DNA of 23,954 nucleotides from a virus (IMGVR_UViG_3300025112_000191:1-23954); one strand, 5' to 3'; positions 7,649-18,600 are shown, counted from the stretch's first letter. Notes: a model not told the origin generated them from the letters alone. Numbers and translations: made by a program.

Positions 7649-8662
7649 ATGGTAAAGAAAGCAGATCCATCATCGTCAGAAGGCTTGAAACTAAGCGAAG
7701 AAGACCGGGACGCGCTTGCCCTTGAGGATGCGTTCTACGAAAAGCAGTACACTAGGGGCACTTTAATTGGGGCCGGTTCTGACTATTCGGCAAATGTTTT
7801 TGATTACATCAATCGAATCGGTGGAGCGAAGCTTCTTACAGAGCTTGCAACCAAGACGAGCAAGAGGGCGCAGGATATTATAGATACTGCCGGCGAGGGC
7901 GCAGAAGAACGCCTTGAGACCGCCCGTGGCGCGAAGATGGCTGCAGCGCGGGGCGCCCTTGACACTGCAGCAAAGATGGCGGCCATGGACCCTACCGGCA
8001 CTGCGGCAATAGAGCTTACCCGGAAGGGCGCTCAGATGGTTCAGGCCGGTTCAGATATGAGCGCAGAAGAAACAAGAGAAATGGAGCGCTCCCTTGAGGA
8101 GAGAAAGATTGGCGAGGAAATGAAGACTGAAGCCGAGCAGCTAAAAATGAAAGGTAAGCACGACAAGCAAACTGCTCGCCTACAACTAGCCAAGGATACC
8201 ATCGCAAGCGCAGCTACTCTGGGGGCCGCGCTGAAGCCCAGTAGCTACGAGGCAGGGCTGGAAAGAAAGGCCGCCCGTGGTGAAGCGAAATCCTTGAGAC
8301 AAACTAAGAGGCAAAAGAAGCTTGCTGTGAAGATGGGCACAGCCCAAACTAAAGACATCAAGGCTAAGGTCTCAAGTGGAGAAATGACCAAAGAGGAAGG
8401 GGATAAGCTTCTTGCCCAGACTCTAAAACTTCGGCAAAAGAAAAACGTGTTCGGTAAAACTCGCATGGAGAGGTATAAAAAAGCTCAAACCAGGAAAGTA
8501 GCAGGACTAGAGCAACAGGCAGCAGCCGATCAAAGCCTTGATGAGTTGTTCAAGGCAAAAATGGCTAAGTTCAATGCAGTAATGGGCCAGAGAGCAGCCG
8601 AAAGAGCCAAGCTCACCCCAGCGACGGAGCTTGCCGACACCATGACGCCCAAAGTTAAGTAG
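7649..8662 (+). CDS. Coiled-coil, Lys/Ala/Glu-rich internal virion protein candidate
   Basis: 337 residues, AGAGG ribosome site at 7639-7643. After a short acidic N-terminus and a compact region (about 30-65), residues about 70-330 are almost entirely predicted helix: long runs of A, E, K, R and Q with few Gly or Pro, as in coiled coils. The C-terminal third is strongly basic (several KK and RxxK stretches), which could contact packaged DNA. No signal peptide, membrane segment or enzyme motif. Position within the ejection block suggests an internal core protein that enters the cell with the genome, in the place where T7 has gp15; this is inference from order and composition only. Confidence 0.45.
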   Translation: MVKKADPSSSEGLKLSEEDRDALALEDAFYEKQYTRGTLIGAGSDYSANVFDYINRIGGAKLLTELATKTSKRAQDIIDTAGEGAEERLETARGAKMAAARGALDTAAKMAAMDPTGTAAIELTRKGAQMVQAGSDMSAEETREMERSLEERKIGEEMKTEAEQLKMKGKHDKQTARLQLAKDTIASAATLGAALKPSSYEAGLERKAARGEAKSLRQTKRQKKLAVKMGTAQTKDIKAKVSSGEMTKEEGDKLLAQTLKLRQKKNVFGKTRMERYKKAQTRKVAGLEQQAAADQSLDELFKAKMAKFNAVMGQRAAERAKLTPATELADTMTPKVK

Positions 8663-8670
8663 GGGTCGCT

Positions 8671-9243
8671 ATGCCATGGGTCAATGGCCGATACGTTCCA
8701 AGAAAAATAGCCAATACGGAAGCGTCAACACCGTCCCAAGATGAAACGTCTATTTACCGGGGCCCAGTAGCCCTTGAAGAAGTGCAGATTGAAGACGGCT
8801 TCTTCACGGAGTCTCTGCTCAGCACAAAGTTTGTTGAAGGCTCATTTACGGCTGCAATCCTCAAGAGGCTCCTGCCCGAGGGGGTGATCTCAGTTGCCAA
8901 CGGGATGAGGTCTTTGTTCTCATCCGGCTTCGTAAATAGAGACTTGATTGCCGCAGATGCAGTCAGTGGCTCTAAAATCAGCAACCCGATTAAGTTGTCC
9001 ATCATTAGCGGCGGTGCCGCCGGAACCCATACGGTCACTGGAATAAGGACTGGAGACGAACTTATTTCTGTATTAGAGCAGAACGGTACATCCGGCTTGT
9101 TAACTGATCTTACAACCGAGTTTGCGATTGCTACATCTGATACAATCACAAACTCAGGTGGGACTGCCACAAGCGGCGATAACCTTATAGTTTTATACTT
9201 AGACAAAACAACTGACCTGACTTTAATGGCAGGTTCTTTATAG
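8671..9243 (+). CDS. Small phage structural protein
   Basis: 190 residues; AGGGG (8661-8665) overlaps the previous stop and gives a five-base spacer. The N-terminus MPWVNGRYVPRK and the middle (FVEGSFTAAILKRLLPEGVI, then FVNRDLIAADAVSG) are followed by a beta-rich C-terminal module (about 108-190: GTHTVTGIRTGDELISVLEQ, then TTEFAIATSDTITNSGGTAT). This last pattern recurs in many small structural proteins of environmental phages that I have seen; its exact function is not established. It sits between the coiled-coil and the peptidase genes, so it may be co-packaged, or it may be a decoration or tail protein whose gene lies in the operon. No enzyme motif or membrane segment. Confidence 0.45.
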   Translation: MPWVNGRYVPRKIANTEASTPSQDETSIYRGPVALEEVQIEDGFFTESLLSTKFVEGSFTAAILKRLLPEGVISVANGMRSLFSSGFVNRDLIAADAVSGSKISNPIKLSIISGGAAGTHTVTGIRTGDELISVLEQNGTSGLLTDLTTEFAIATSDTITNSGGTATSGDNLIVLYLDKTTDLTLMAGSL

Positions 9244-9253
9244 CGAGGCCGAC

Positions 9254-12200
9254 ATGCCCTTTACCGATGAGCTTCGAAAGAAGATTGGACCCTCCACTGA
9301 CGTATGGGTGAAGGCCGTTGAGCGAGACTACCAGGACCCAGTCAAGCGGCTGCTCGCTATTCGTAAAGAGATCGCTACGCTGTCGAATCCGAGGAACAGA
9401 AGTCGCGTTCGAGGCGATAGGTCTCACGACGCGATGCTTCGATTGATCTTGAAGTATGAGACCCTGCAGAACAAGACTCACGAAGCCCGCAACAAAACCC
9501 GGAAAAAGATTGAAGACGATCTTAATACCTATACCAGTGATCGAGACACCATGCTTAAGGCTGTGGTCTTGGCCTTTTCGGATGAAAACAAAGTAAAATC
9601 TGTCGCTAGAGACCTGAACAGTAACTGGAATAAAAGCACTTTAGAGGCGCTATTCGGGCCGAAAGGCTGGAAGATATCAGATAAAAAGGGCCCCAATGAG
9701 GCAACCTTTATGGGCTTATCTAATCTTCGAGCCTATGTTGACGATCCAACAAAGGCTAAAATCGATAGCCTTATGGCCGAATATGTTAAAGCTAAATATC
9801 CGGGTGACGAACGGTTCGATGACTTGAATTCCATCAATCCGACAGAATGGCTCGATAAGTACTACCCTGACGTGAGTACCACAAACAAAGAAGCGCAAGC
9901 TATGCGGCAGGAGGTTCTTTCAAACCCAGAAGCCTGGTATGGGCCCAAGGGCGTTGCCGGTAAGCTTCATGACGAGGACCTCTCTGGATATATCGATTAC
10001 AGCGATAAAATCAAGAAGTACCAGAACTTCGTCGATGGCCAACTCGCCATAGACACCATTCCGGCAACAAATACGACCGACGAGGAGAAGACCGCGTTCG
10101 TCAGTCAAGTCGGGCCGTTTGCTGTTGAGAACGATAAAATCAAGCTCCAAGAAGGCTTGCCCCCCGAAGCTAAAAAGGAAGCCGTCGAGATTCTTGCGAA
10201 CAATGGCTTGAAGGAAGGCGGCAAGTACACCGATTTCGTTAGGTCTAGTACGGTACAGAATGGGCTGGCCGGAATGATGACTGCGGCCTCTACGAACGCC
10301 AGAATAGATAAGCGAATCGAGGAGTTGAAGTCGCAAGAAGCTGGAATGTCGGAAATGGCCGTCCGTGCTGGTCGCCTTTCGCCCACCCAGCTTTCCGTGC
10401 TCTACAACCCACTGTTCCCTCGCACCGGCTTTAGAAGGTCTGCAGGGTATGGGCTACAGAAAAGAGTTCAGCGCCTTCGCCGTGAGGCCGATGAGCCAGT
10501 CGAGGCAGTGGCCCCTCAAGCTGAGGCTGAGGCTGCGCCTGAGGCTCCTGAGGCTGAAAAAGAGTCCTCTGGCGTGCCAATTATTCCGGCAGTTATCAAT
10601 CGAATCAAAAAGGCCCATGAAAGGGCCAGCACCGCTAGCCCAGAAGATACAGCGGAAGCTGACGAGGAGTTGAGAAGCGCCATTGAGGGCTTCACGGGCC
10701 TTCCCAAGGATATTCAAGACAAGTTTCCTATGGCTTTCGTTACTGCTGCGAAGGCTTCATTGGAGCCAATGGAAGGCAAAACAGATTCGCCTGAAGGTCG
10801 TCGAATGGAGTTGGAGAAGGGCATACCAAGCCTAGATGACTCTGCAATTACGACACAAACAATCGGGGAGTACGTTGCTGATGTTTCCGGTCGCGGGAGT
10901 GCTGCTGCACTCAAAGAGACATCAGATATGGCTGCTTTCTTGAACCATCCCGATTCTCTTGGTGAGGGGTTCAGCGATGTTGGTCGAGAAGACATCATAG
11001 GATCGATCGGAAGTGATTTTTTGGAGGTCATGAACCGTGGCGAAGATGCCAGCAAGACTGACCTCATTGATGTCTTTGAGCGATCCAAGACCTTGAGCCA
11101 AGAAGATCGTCCTGACTTTTTTGATACCGCAAAGTACGGTCGGTATGAATCCATTGACCGATTCGTAGCAAAGATGGATGCGGACGGAGAGGCCCCAGAA
11201 GATGCCCCAGAAGATGCCCCAGAAGATGCCCCAGAAGATGCGTCCGGTCTTGATCCGACCGACTACTTGACGGGTAGAAAGCAAAGGCGATTTAAGAAGC
11301 GTGGGAAAAAAATAGAAGAAGCCAGAAAAGCAAGAGAACTCGAAGAATCGCAGACGGCGTTTGCCGAAGCGCAACGAGCTAACGCGAGGCGTGAAGGTAA
11401 GGCGGTCTGGGATGACCCCCCTGAGAGCCAAGAATCTGTTGGCGCGGTTGCTGATGCGCCGATGACCGAAGAAGACCGCGCCGTAGTGGAAGGCTTGAAA
11501 ACGATGGAGCCCCCTAAGGACCCGCAAGAGGTTGCTGGGGAAGAAGTCTCCGAAGAAGAAATCCGCGAGATGGACATTGCTGCCCACGACGAGCGGCCCG
11601 GTCAGGCCCCACACGGCACCACGTTCCCGGCTAGCGCACCAACAGTTACTCCTGTGGAAACAATCGCGCCTGAAGGAGAGTCAGTTGAAGAAGCGGAGAT
11701 GCCTCCTGCTCAAATAGAACGAGACGATGAAATGATCGCCAAGGCTGACGCCAAGGCCGAGGAGTACGACCCCACACCAGAACAGCTTGCGAGAGATGAT
11801 GCCGCTATTTCTGCGGAGTATGACCCCACACCAGAACAGCTTGAAGGGGATGACGCCGCTATAGCGGCAAGCCTTGAGCGAGACCGACAACGATCACGCG
11901 ATAGGGCTCTGGTCGGAACACTACAAGATCTCTACAGTGACGCCAAGACTGGCAAGGTCACTGGTGAAGACGCAAACATTGCTCTGGATAAGATCGCAGG
12001 AGTCTGGAAGCTTGATGATAAGAGGCTGGCAAAACTCAAGGCCAACCTGAATCAGTTCTTGCCCCCCGACCAGCGGACTGAGCCAGAGGTTGAGCCAGAG
12101 GCTGAGCCACCAAAGAAGCTGAGGCTTTCGATGCCGTCCCAATACAATGTTGTGACATCGTCCACGTTTGGCCCGCGAGAATCCCCCACTACCGGGAAAG

Positions 12201-12625
12201 TAAAACCACACGAGGGAGTAGACATCAGGGCCAGAGAGGGCACCCCGGTATTCTCAGTGAAAGATGGTGTCATCTCCAGGGCCATTCACGACGAGAAGCG
12301 GGGCGGCAACGCTGGAATACACATTTATGTTGACCACCCGGATGGAACTCAGACTAGGTATTACCACGGCAGCGCCATACCCAGTACGATTGTCGAGGGC
12401 ACGAAAGTCACCGCTGGCATGGAGATCATGAAGGCCGGGAATACGGGTGACTCAAAGGATGCTCACCTGCACCTAGAGATATTGAAAAATATCGATGGCG
12501 TGATGACGCAGGTTAACCCTATTGAGGAAATGCCAGAATTGTTTAAGCAAATGGAGTTCCGTGACGGAAGTCCGGTTATCAAAAGTGATGTGCGTACAGC
12601 AGGTTCCGGTGCGGTTAAAAAATAG
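9254..12625 (+). CDS. M23-peptidase internal virion (ejection) protein
   Basis: 1123 residues; GAGG at 9245-9248. The N-terminal ~400 residues are mostly helical. A long acidic, Pro/Glu/Ala-rich, low-complexity middle (about 415-440 and 640-900) contains in-frame tandem repeats. The C-terminal ~150 residues form an M23 (lysostaphin/LytM-like) zinc metallopeptidase: HEGVD gives the HxxxD pair (His986, Asp990), YYHGS holds His1038, and HLHLEI gives the HxH pair (His1071, His1073). All expected ligand and catalytic positions appear intact. M23 enzymes cut peptide cross-links in peptidoglycan. In a virion protein encoded in an ejection block, this domain would open the wall for the tail or ejection tube, as the gp16 transglycosylase does in T7. 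It has no signal peptide, which argues against a classical secreted endolysin. Confidence 0.75.
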   Translation: MPFTDELRKKIGPSTDVWVKAVERDYQDPVKRLLAIRKEIATLSNPRNRSRVRGDRSHDAMLRLILKYETLQNKTHEARNKTRKKIEDDLNTYTSDRDTMLKAVVLAFSDENKVKSVARDLNSNWNKSTLEALFGPKGWKISDKKGPNEATFMGLSNLRAYVDDPTKAKIDSLMAEYVKAKYPGDERFDDLNSINPTEWLDKYYPDVSTTNKEAQAMRQEVLSNPEAWYGPKGVAGKLHDEDLSGYIDYSDKIKKYQNFVDGQLAIDTIPATNTTDEEKTAFVSQVGPFAVENDKIKLQEGLPPEAKKEAVEILANNGLKEGGKYTDFVRSSTVQNGLAGMMTAASTNARIDKRIEELKSQEAGMSEMAVRAGRLSPTQLSVLYNPLFPRTGFRRSAGYGLQKRVQRLRREADEPVEAVAPQAEAEAAPEAPEAEKESSGVPIIPAVINRIKKAHERASTASPEDTAEADEELRSAIEGFTGLPKDIQDKFPMAFVTAAKASLEPMEGKTDSPEGRRMELEKGIPSLDDSAITTQTIGEYVADVSGRGSAAALKETSDMAAFLNHPDSLGEGFSDVGREDIIGSIGSDFLEVMNRGEDASKTDLIDVFERSKTLSQEDRPDFFDTAKYGRYESIDRFVAKMDADGEAPEDAPEDAPEDAPEDASGLDPTDYLTGRKQRRFKKRGKKIEEARKARELEESQTAFAEAQRANARREGKAVWDDPPESQESVGAVADAPMTEEDRAVVEGLKTMEPPKDPQEVAGEEVSEEEIREMDIAAHDERPGQAPHGTTFPASAPTVTPVETIAPEGESVEEAEMPPAQIERDDEMIAKADAKAEEYDPTPEQLARDDAAISAEYDPTPEQLEGDDAAIAASLERDRQRSRDRALVGTLQDLYSDAKTGKVTGEDANIALDKIAGVWKLDDKRLAKLKANLNQFLPPDQRTEPEVEPEAEPPKKLRLSMPSQYNVVTSSTFGPRESPTTGKVKPHEGVDIRAREGTPVFSVKDGVISRAIHDEKRGGNAGIHIYVDHPDGTQTRYYHGSAIPSTIVEGTKVTAGMEIMKAGNTGDSKDAHLHLEILKNIDGVMTQVNPIEEMPELFKQMEFRDGSPVIKSDVRTAGSGAVKK
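11192..11239 (+). repeat. Four tandem 12-bp units encoding (Ala-Pro-Glu-Asp)x4
   Basis: Four copies of a 12-base unit (GCCCCAGAAGAT) run head to tail, in frame, in the acidic linker of the M23 protein; the fifth Ala follows. The copies are identical at the DNA level, so the array looks recent or slippage-prone. Changes in copy number by whole units would lengthen or shorten the linker without a frameshift. Confidence 0.9.
11761..11868 (+). repeat. Two tandem 54-bp units (EYDPTPEQL-type repeat)
   Basis: Two adjacent 54-base units encode an 18-residue repeat, EYDPTPEQL followed by two variable residues and DDAAI. The unit boundary falls at 11814/11815. The copies differ at several bases (for example codons for Tyr and Asp), so the duplication is older than the 12-bp array. 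It lies in the same disordered acidic region of the M23 protein. Confidence 0.85.
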
Positions 12626-12631
12626 TCTTTT

Positions 12632-12635
12632 GGAG
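12632..12635 (+). promoter_or_regulatory. Ribosome binding site deciding the GTG start at 12641
   Basis: GGAG (12632-12635) stands five bases before GTG 12641-12643, only seven bases after the stop of the M23 gene. No ATG in this frame competes close by. This fixes the giant protein's start. Confidence 0.75.
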
Positions 12636-12640
12636 ACATT

Positions 12641-15600
12641 GTGGCAGAGCCCGAAGATATCGAAGAAAGCAAGACTGAGCTTGAGAATGACCTTGAGCTA
12701 GAGCCTATTGAAAACCCCATTGATGACCCGATGGAAGCCCAGGCTCTCGAAGACATCATTGTCGATCAGACGGGTGACGACAGGCTTGAGCTAAGAGCCA
12801 GCAAGACGGTCCCCCTCGTTGATAAGGTCGATGAGCCGCCTCATGTGGCGGAAGAAGCCGCTGATTTTGGAAGGCTGGGGTGGAAGGTCGCCCTTGCGTC
12901 TGCCATTCGAGAAGGGGACTCAAGCCTCACTGACGCTCAAGTTGCGGAGTTGGTCGATAAGGAAGCGTCGTCCATACGGTCTGTTGGCGGTCCTTCTGGT
13001 GGGCTTATAAACGCTCGCCTACTTGTAAACGCCCCAAGCACCTATATGTATCAGGTTGCTGAGGCCGCAGAGATGGCTCTTATGGAGTCTGAAGAAACAG
13101 TGTTTGATGGAATCAAGGGCTTCTTTTCGGCTCCTCCACCAGAAGTGCTGACTACGGCAGAACAACTGGTTCAGGAGCGCGTGATTGACGAAGAAGGCCG
13201 GTACCTCATGACCCCGTTCAGTAAAGGGCAGCGAAGCGTTGACCTGCCTGGAGAGAGCCTTGACTTCACGGTCACCCCCGAGGGGGTAGATGTAGCCTCA
13301 TCTGTTGTTGGTGGTGTTCTTGGATACAAGGGCGTAAAGAAAGGCGCTAAGGTGGGTGCCGCCATCGGTGGAAAACTTGGAACACCGGGCAAGGTTATCG
13401 GTGCCGGAATAGGCGGGACCATCGGCGGCCTGGGTGGCTTCGTGATGGCTAAGATGGGCACAAACGTTTTGGTTACCGAGAGGCTGGACTACCAAGGTGG
13501 CCCAGAGAAAGACTTTCTTGATGCGCGACAGGGCACGGAGGCCCTCTTTGATTTCGCAAAGGCATTGAACAGTTCTGCCGGGGTATTGCATGATCTTTCA
13601 GATTGGTTTGAGATCGCAAGCGCTGAAGCCAGAAGCGCATTTATTGCCAGGTCTATCGCAGCAGCAGATGCATTCGGTGTTTCTGAAAAAGCCGGTAAAT
13701 CTAAGGCGGTTACTGATTTTATAGAACACACAAAAATGGTCTCTAAGGGCGAGGTTGTGCCGGTTCTTTCGGGGCCATTTGCTCTGGCTTCTATCCTGTC
13801 TCATCCATATGTTGGTGATGCGATCAGAGAGCAAATGGAGCGCCGTGGCTTTACCGAGGCCGAAACATTTGCTGTTGAAGTGTTTACGCCGATTCCAGAG
13901 GAAGGCGAAAAAACGATCCACCAGTACATGGCAGACGTAGTCCTTGCAGTCCATGAAGAACTAGAGGCATCAGAAGAATTTCGTCAGGCAAAGAGCCTTT
14001 TTCGACAACAGGAAATCGAAGATCTGAATAGACAGCTTTCCAAGGAAAGGCGCACCCGTGAGCCCGAATACAGCGACTGGCCCATCATTCAATACTTTGA
14101 AGACATTGACCTTGGCGTGCATTCTCCGTCCGACAAAGAGATAAAGCTATTTGTAAAGGATAAGATTGGTAGCTTGTCCTACAATGACTTGCCCCCAGAC
14201 CTAAAGGGTAAACAGCCTGATGTAGATAAGTTCACTGAGTTTGTAAAGCTTGACTTGTCTATGGGCGGATTAGAGCGCCACGGAAACCCCAAGCTCGATT
14301 CAGTCATTGAGGCCATACAGAAGGACGACAACAAAGAGGCAGTTCAGAAGCTTTTGAACACGCTGCCGATTGGTCTTATTGATCAGTTGAGGTCGTCCAA
14401 CAACGTTGGGATATACCGAAAGCCATCGGCTGGCGCTGTGGCGAAGTGGGCACGCTCCACTATAAAGTATCTTGAGAAGGAGGTTGGTCGAAAGATAACC
14501 CGCCCGGTGCAGCGGAATCTTCACCCGCAACTTCTCAGCAAGGGCAGCAGCATGCACTACTCCCCGTCTGTATTCGGTGAAATGCTGCAGTGGGCTGTAT
14601 TGATGCCGACCACCGTCGCTGAACAAGACATAGCGATTGACTTTAAAGATTACCCGGAGAGCCTTCTCCCGATCGTTCAAAAGCTTGGGCTTCCAGCAGT
14701 ATTGGGAACACCAGCCGGTGTAGACTTTGCGCTAGGTCTCGGTATCAGAAACCCACTATCTACCGCCGAGGAGCGAATCAGGGCGCGGCGCAAGACAACC
14801 ACTGGCGGCTTTCAGGTTGGGTATGAAGAAATAATGCTGGCCCAAGGCTACGCAAGAGGTAGCTGGGAGTTCAACCTCGCCCAGAACATTGGGCTCATCA
14901 TGGATATGGTGCCCCAAGAGAAGTGGGCTGGCCGCGCCGTTGCAAACGTAGGCAGGCTGGGAATGAATGTTAAGCCTGCTGCTAAAGTATTTATGGCCAC
15001 TAAAGAATTTAAGGCCACCCACCCAGGCATTAGGGCTGGGCTAACAAAGCGAAGATTGCTCCAGAACACTGTTTTCGACAAAGCTGAAGATCCGACCGTA
15101 CAAGCACACAAGCTATGGAAAAAGGGAGCACAGACGGAGCTTAACGAGGGGCTAAATCCGCTCGACCGGCTGGATGCTGCACAAAGAGAGCAGCTTGCAG
15201 ATATTCTGGTTGCAACGGGGCGAAACCCAGAACAAGTTTTTGCTGCCTTTGAGCAAGCGGCACGAGTCACTAAAAAAGCCCGCAGAGCCTCTCAGAAGAT
15301 TATTCGGTCGGTTGGCACCAACGATATCATCGTTCTCAAGAATAGCGCCGAATACCAGTCGATTTTATCTGACCTCAACGGCCTCGTTCAGGCTGGCCAC
15401 ATGCAGGCTGCTGAGGCCGCTCGAATTATGGCTCATGTTGAGGCCCAGGCCATCCGAGTTGCTGACGCAATAGATACGCCCTATGGGTCGGCAAAAGATG
15501 TCCTGGGCGGTCTGAGAGTCACTATGGGCCGTCCTGCTGGCACTGGAGCCGGTGTTGTTGTTCGGCTAGTGGAGGATGGTGACCCAAGCGCACCGCGCAG

Positions 15601-18600
15601 ACAGGGCGTCCCGCTCGGTTACTTTGAATACGACCAGCGTACACACAAGGCGGTCATCAACCTTTTTCAGGGGGGAGACCTTAATACGCTCTGGCAAAAC
15701 GATGGCCACTTTATGGCTACCCTGATGGGTAGAGAGTTCACCGATAAGCTCATCCGGTACTTCGATAATGAGTTGGCGCCCGACGGGACTAGAAGGCTGA
15801 CTGACACAGGCAACGTTCAGTTTGCTGAAGCCTGGATGCATTACCGCAGGGTTCGCGACAACCCGAACGGCTTTGTGCGCAGGCTGATGGGCGAGCTTTG
15901 GACTTCATTGCATAATCTCTGGTCTCGCCTTCGCAAAAAGCCTGGTCTTTTGCCGAGAGAGGTTCGACAGTACTGGGACCTTGAGTTTGGTGAACTGCCT
16001 AAAGATAGACGCCTTGTGCAGGCGATTAGTGGTGCCGCCCTTAACAAGAGGCCCAAGCACACTAAGCTTGCGGCGACTCAAGAGGAAAGAATCCTTAGAA
16101 GCCCAGATGCAGACAAGGCCCGTAAGCGTGTCGCAACAGATTTGGGCTACGACGCTGAAACGATGCACGCCCTTCTCGGTGATCGAAAGCAGACGCGAGT
16201 CACGGTGGTCAGGGATGCGGCTACTGGGCAGTCAAAGAGGGTCGTAGAGCGCAACTATGTTCCACGCGAATACGACGCGATTGATGCTGGGCTTGAAGTC
16301 TTTGCATTGCTTAAAACTGCCGACTTTCGTAAATCATTATCGAAAAGCAAATTAGTCCCCATTGGTAGTGGTCGTTATCACGTACCGGCATCTATTCTGA
16401 AGACCGTCATGGATAAGGTTGCTGGCAGGTTTATGGATGCCTTGGGCGTGGACCCTGCAGCAATCGCCAAGAGGATTTACCAGCCCGATCGCAGCGGAGT
16501 GAACGCTCTCGCAAGCAGAAACACCCTCCCTAGCGGCGTTACGGTGGGAGATGTAATTGCGTTTAGGGAGCGATTCAAGGCGCGGTATATTGAATCGAAC
16601 GAACAAATAAACCAACGAGTACGGGAAACTGACTTCATAGTCTTAGATGAAAGGCCTCGGGCAGGGCTGAAGACCCTCATTCAGGAGATCTCAGATCAGC
16701 CAGAAGCGGACCTGATCCCGTTCTCGTTGCTTGACCCTGATGCAAACCTGAAGCTGATATCAGTTGAAGAATACACAACCATTCGTAATGTCCTGACTGA
16801 CATCACGGCTACACCGCTGAATCGCCGCAACAGGAACATGGCTGATCCCGGCTACCTGATGTCGATGTCTCGATTTTTCGCAAATCGCAAACTGACCGAG
16901 GCCATTGGCGAGATTTTCAAAGTTATATCTGACCTGACGAGAAAGAAGAAGGAGATCCCGGTGGGGGCCGCTGATCCTCACTTTGTGAATATTTTAGAAG
17001 GCTATAGCCGAATGGTGATGAATTCCCCCAAAGCGATCATACGGCTTGCCAATGATCCTGACTTGAAGGCCATTGATACCGTTTTTGGATTTTTTGAGCA
17101 CAACCTGTCTTTGCACACACCAAGGGTCAGCCTTTCCAATGTTCGCCGTCTTTTTAGCATTGTGGGCTTGCTGGATGGGTCCATCAGGCGAATGGAAGCC
17201 AAGGCTGCGGCCAGGGTTGCTGGCGAGGTAGAGGCCGGGAAGCCGATCACCGCCACATACGATCCGTTTGATATAGACGCTCCCGCTGGTGGAGGCGTAA
17301 CGCTTAGGCAGATCGGCAGAAATCTTTCCATGATACAAGATCTTCTTGGGGATCAGTATGGAATGACGGCGCTTGAGCGAGAGTCGCTGACCCGGCTTCG
17401 TATGTTCAATGACCGTCTTAACGCTGGAGATGCGCGTAAGCTTACCCAGGCAGAGCGCTCAGCCGTCGCTGATTCTATCCAGGTCATTTACGAGGGGCTG
17501 AAAGAAAAGCAGCAATATGTTGAAACATTCTCAACTAGAGTGTTTGAAATAGTTTTAGCAATAAAGGAGGCTTCGCAGTTTGACTTAACTATTCCGGCTA
17601 AGATTGATATCTATAATAAGTTTTACACTGGAGATATTGCTGGCATTCTTGATATCGATACTGCAAAGAAAATCAGGCCACTTCCAGGCGCTCAAACGAA
17701 ACCAAGAACCGTATTTGCCGACAAAAGGTTCCCTGCAATATCTAAGGGCATAAACGCGGCATTGCAGGTTGCTGACAAGCTGATGGGCACTAGGTATTCA
17801 ACCAAGACACCCGACCTCAATCAAAACTTGATTTCGTTGATGGTGATGCTGAAGCTTGACGACATTCAGTTCGGTCTTGCGCGTGAGCTTGCTGAAGAAG
17901 GATACGACCTGTCTCGCAGGTCAATCACGAACAACCTAGACCTTAAAGGCGAGATCAACATAAGTAGAAGCAAGTACATCGATAGGGTGGTTCGTTATAT
18001 CGATAGGGCCCTGGCAAAGGCAGACGAGGTCTCCGGGTTCAAAGATCCGCAGAAGGGTCGCAAAGTTCGTGTCCCCAAGAAGCCGCCCAAGGAGATGTAC
18101 GGGCCAACAGAGGTCCCGCCTAAGTTAAAACCAGAGACATCAGGAAGGCAGGACCACGACGTAATCACCCGCCTCGACAAAGAGGCTCAACACGAGGCCG
18201 ATAGGATACTCCAGCGTGCTGGTATTAGAATTGACGAGGGCAGTGCTGAGATTGTGATGATTGGTGGAAAGGAATTTGTCCTGCCAAAAAACATGGTCGA
18301 TCAACTGGAAAGCTGGGTCCAAGAGACATACCCCAACGCCATATTCAAGAAGCACTGGGGCCGTAAGGGTCGCGCTGAATACCGCTTTGAGTCAAAGGAC
18401 CCCGCCAGCCAGGTCTCTGAGCGAATAACGCAGCATGTCAAAGGTGTAGCAAGAGATGTCATGAGGGTCGGAGAGTTCATAGTTTCTCCACGAACCTTCT
18501 ACACAGGTCTGCTTATTGGCACTGGCGGGTTGCCAATGATCGGCTACGGCATCGGCGTATTTATTGGTGGACTGAGCCAAGTACACCTCGGCCACGGCGC

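Noticed and set aside
10922-11614. A 230-codon open frame on the minus strand inside the M23 gene
   Set aside because: It lies fully antisense to a well-supported gene, reflects the repetitive acidic codons on the + strand (it translates the repeat as a Trp/Gly/Ile/Phe pattern), and all other genes are on the + strand.
12880-13080. Lytic transglycosylase domain near the N-terminus of the giant protein
   Set aside because: The helical stretch with scattered Glu and Ser lacks the ES...GLMQ...N pattern of SLT domains.
15180-15550. RNA polymerase-like TxxGR motif, as in the N4 virion RNA polymerase, in the giant protein
   Set aside because: The GR pairs at VATGR and VTMGR do not have Thr or Asp at the required position and no other polymerase motif was recognised.
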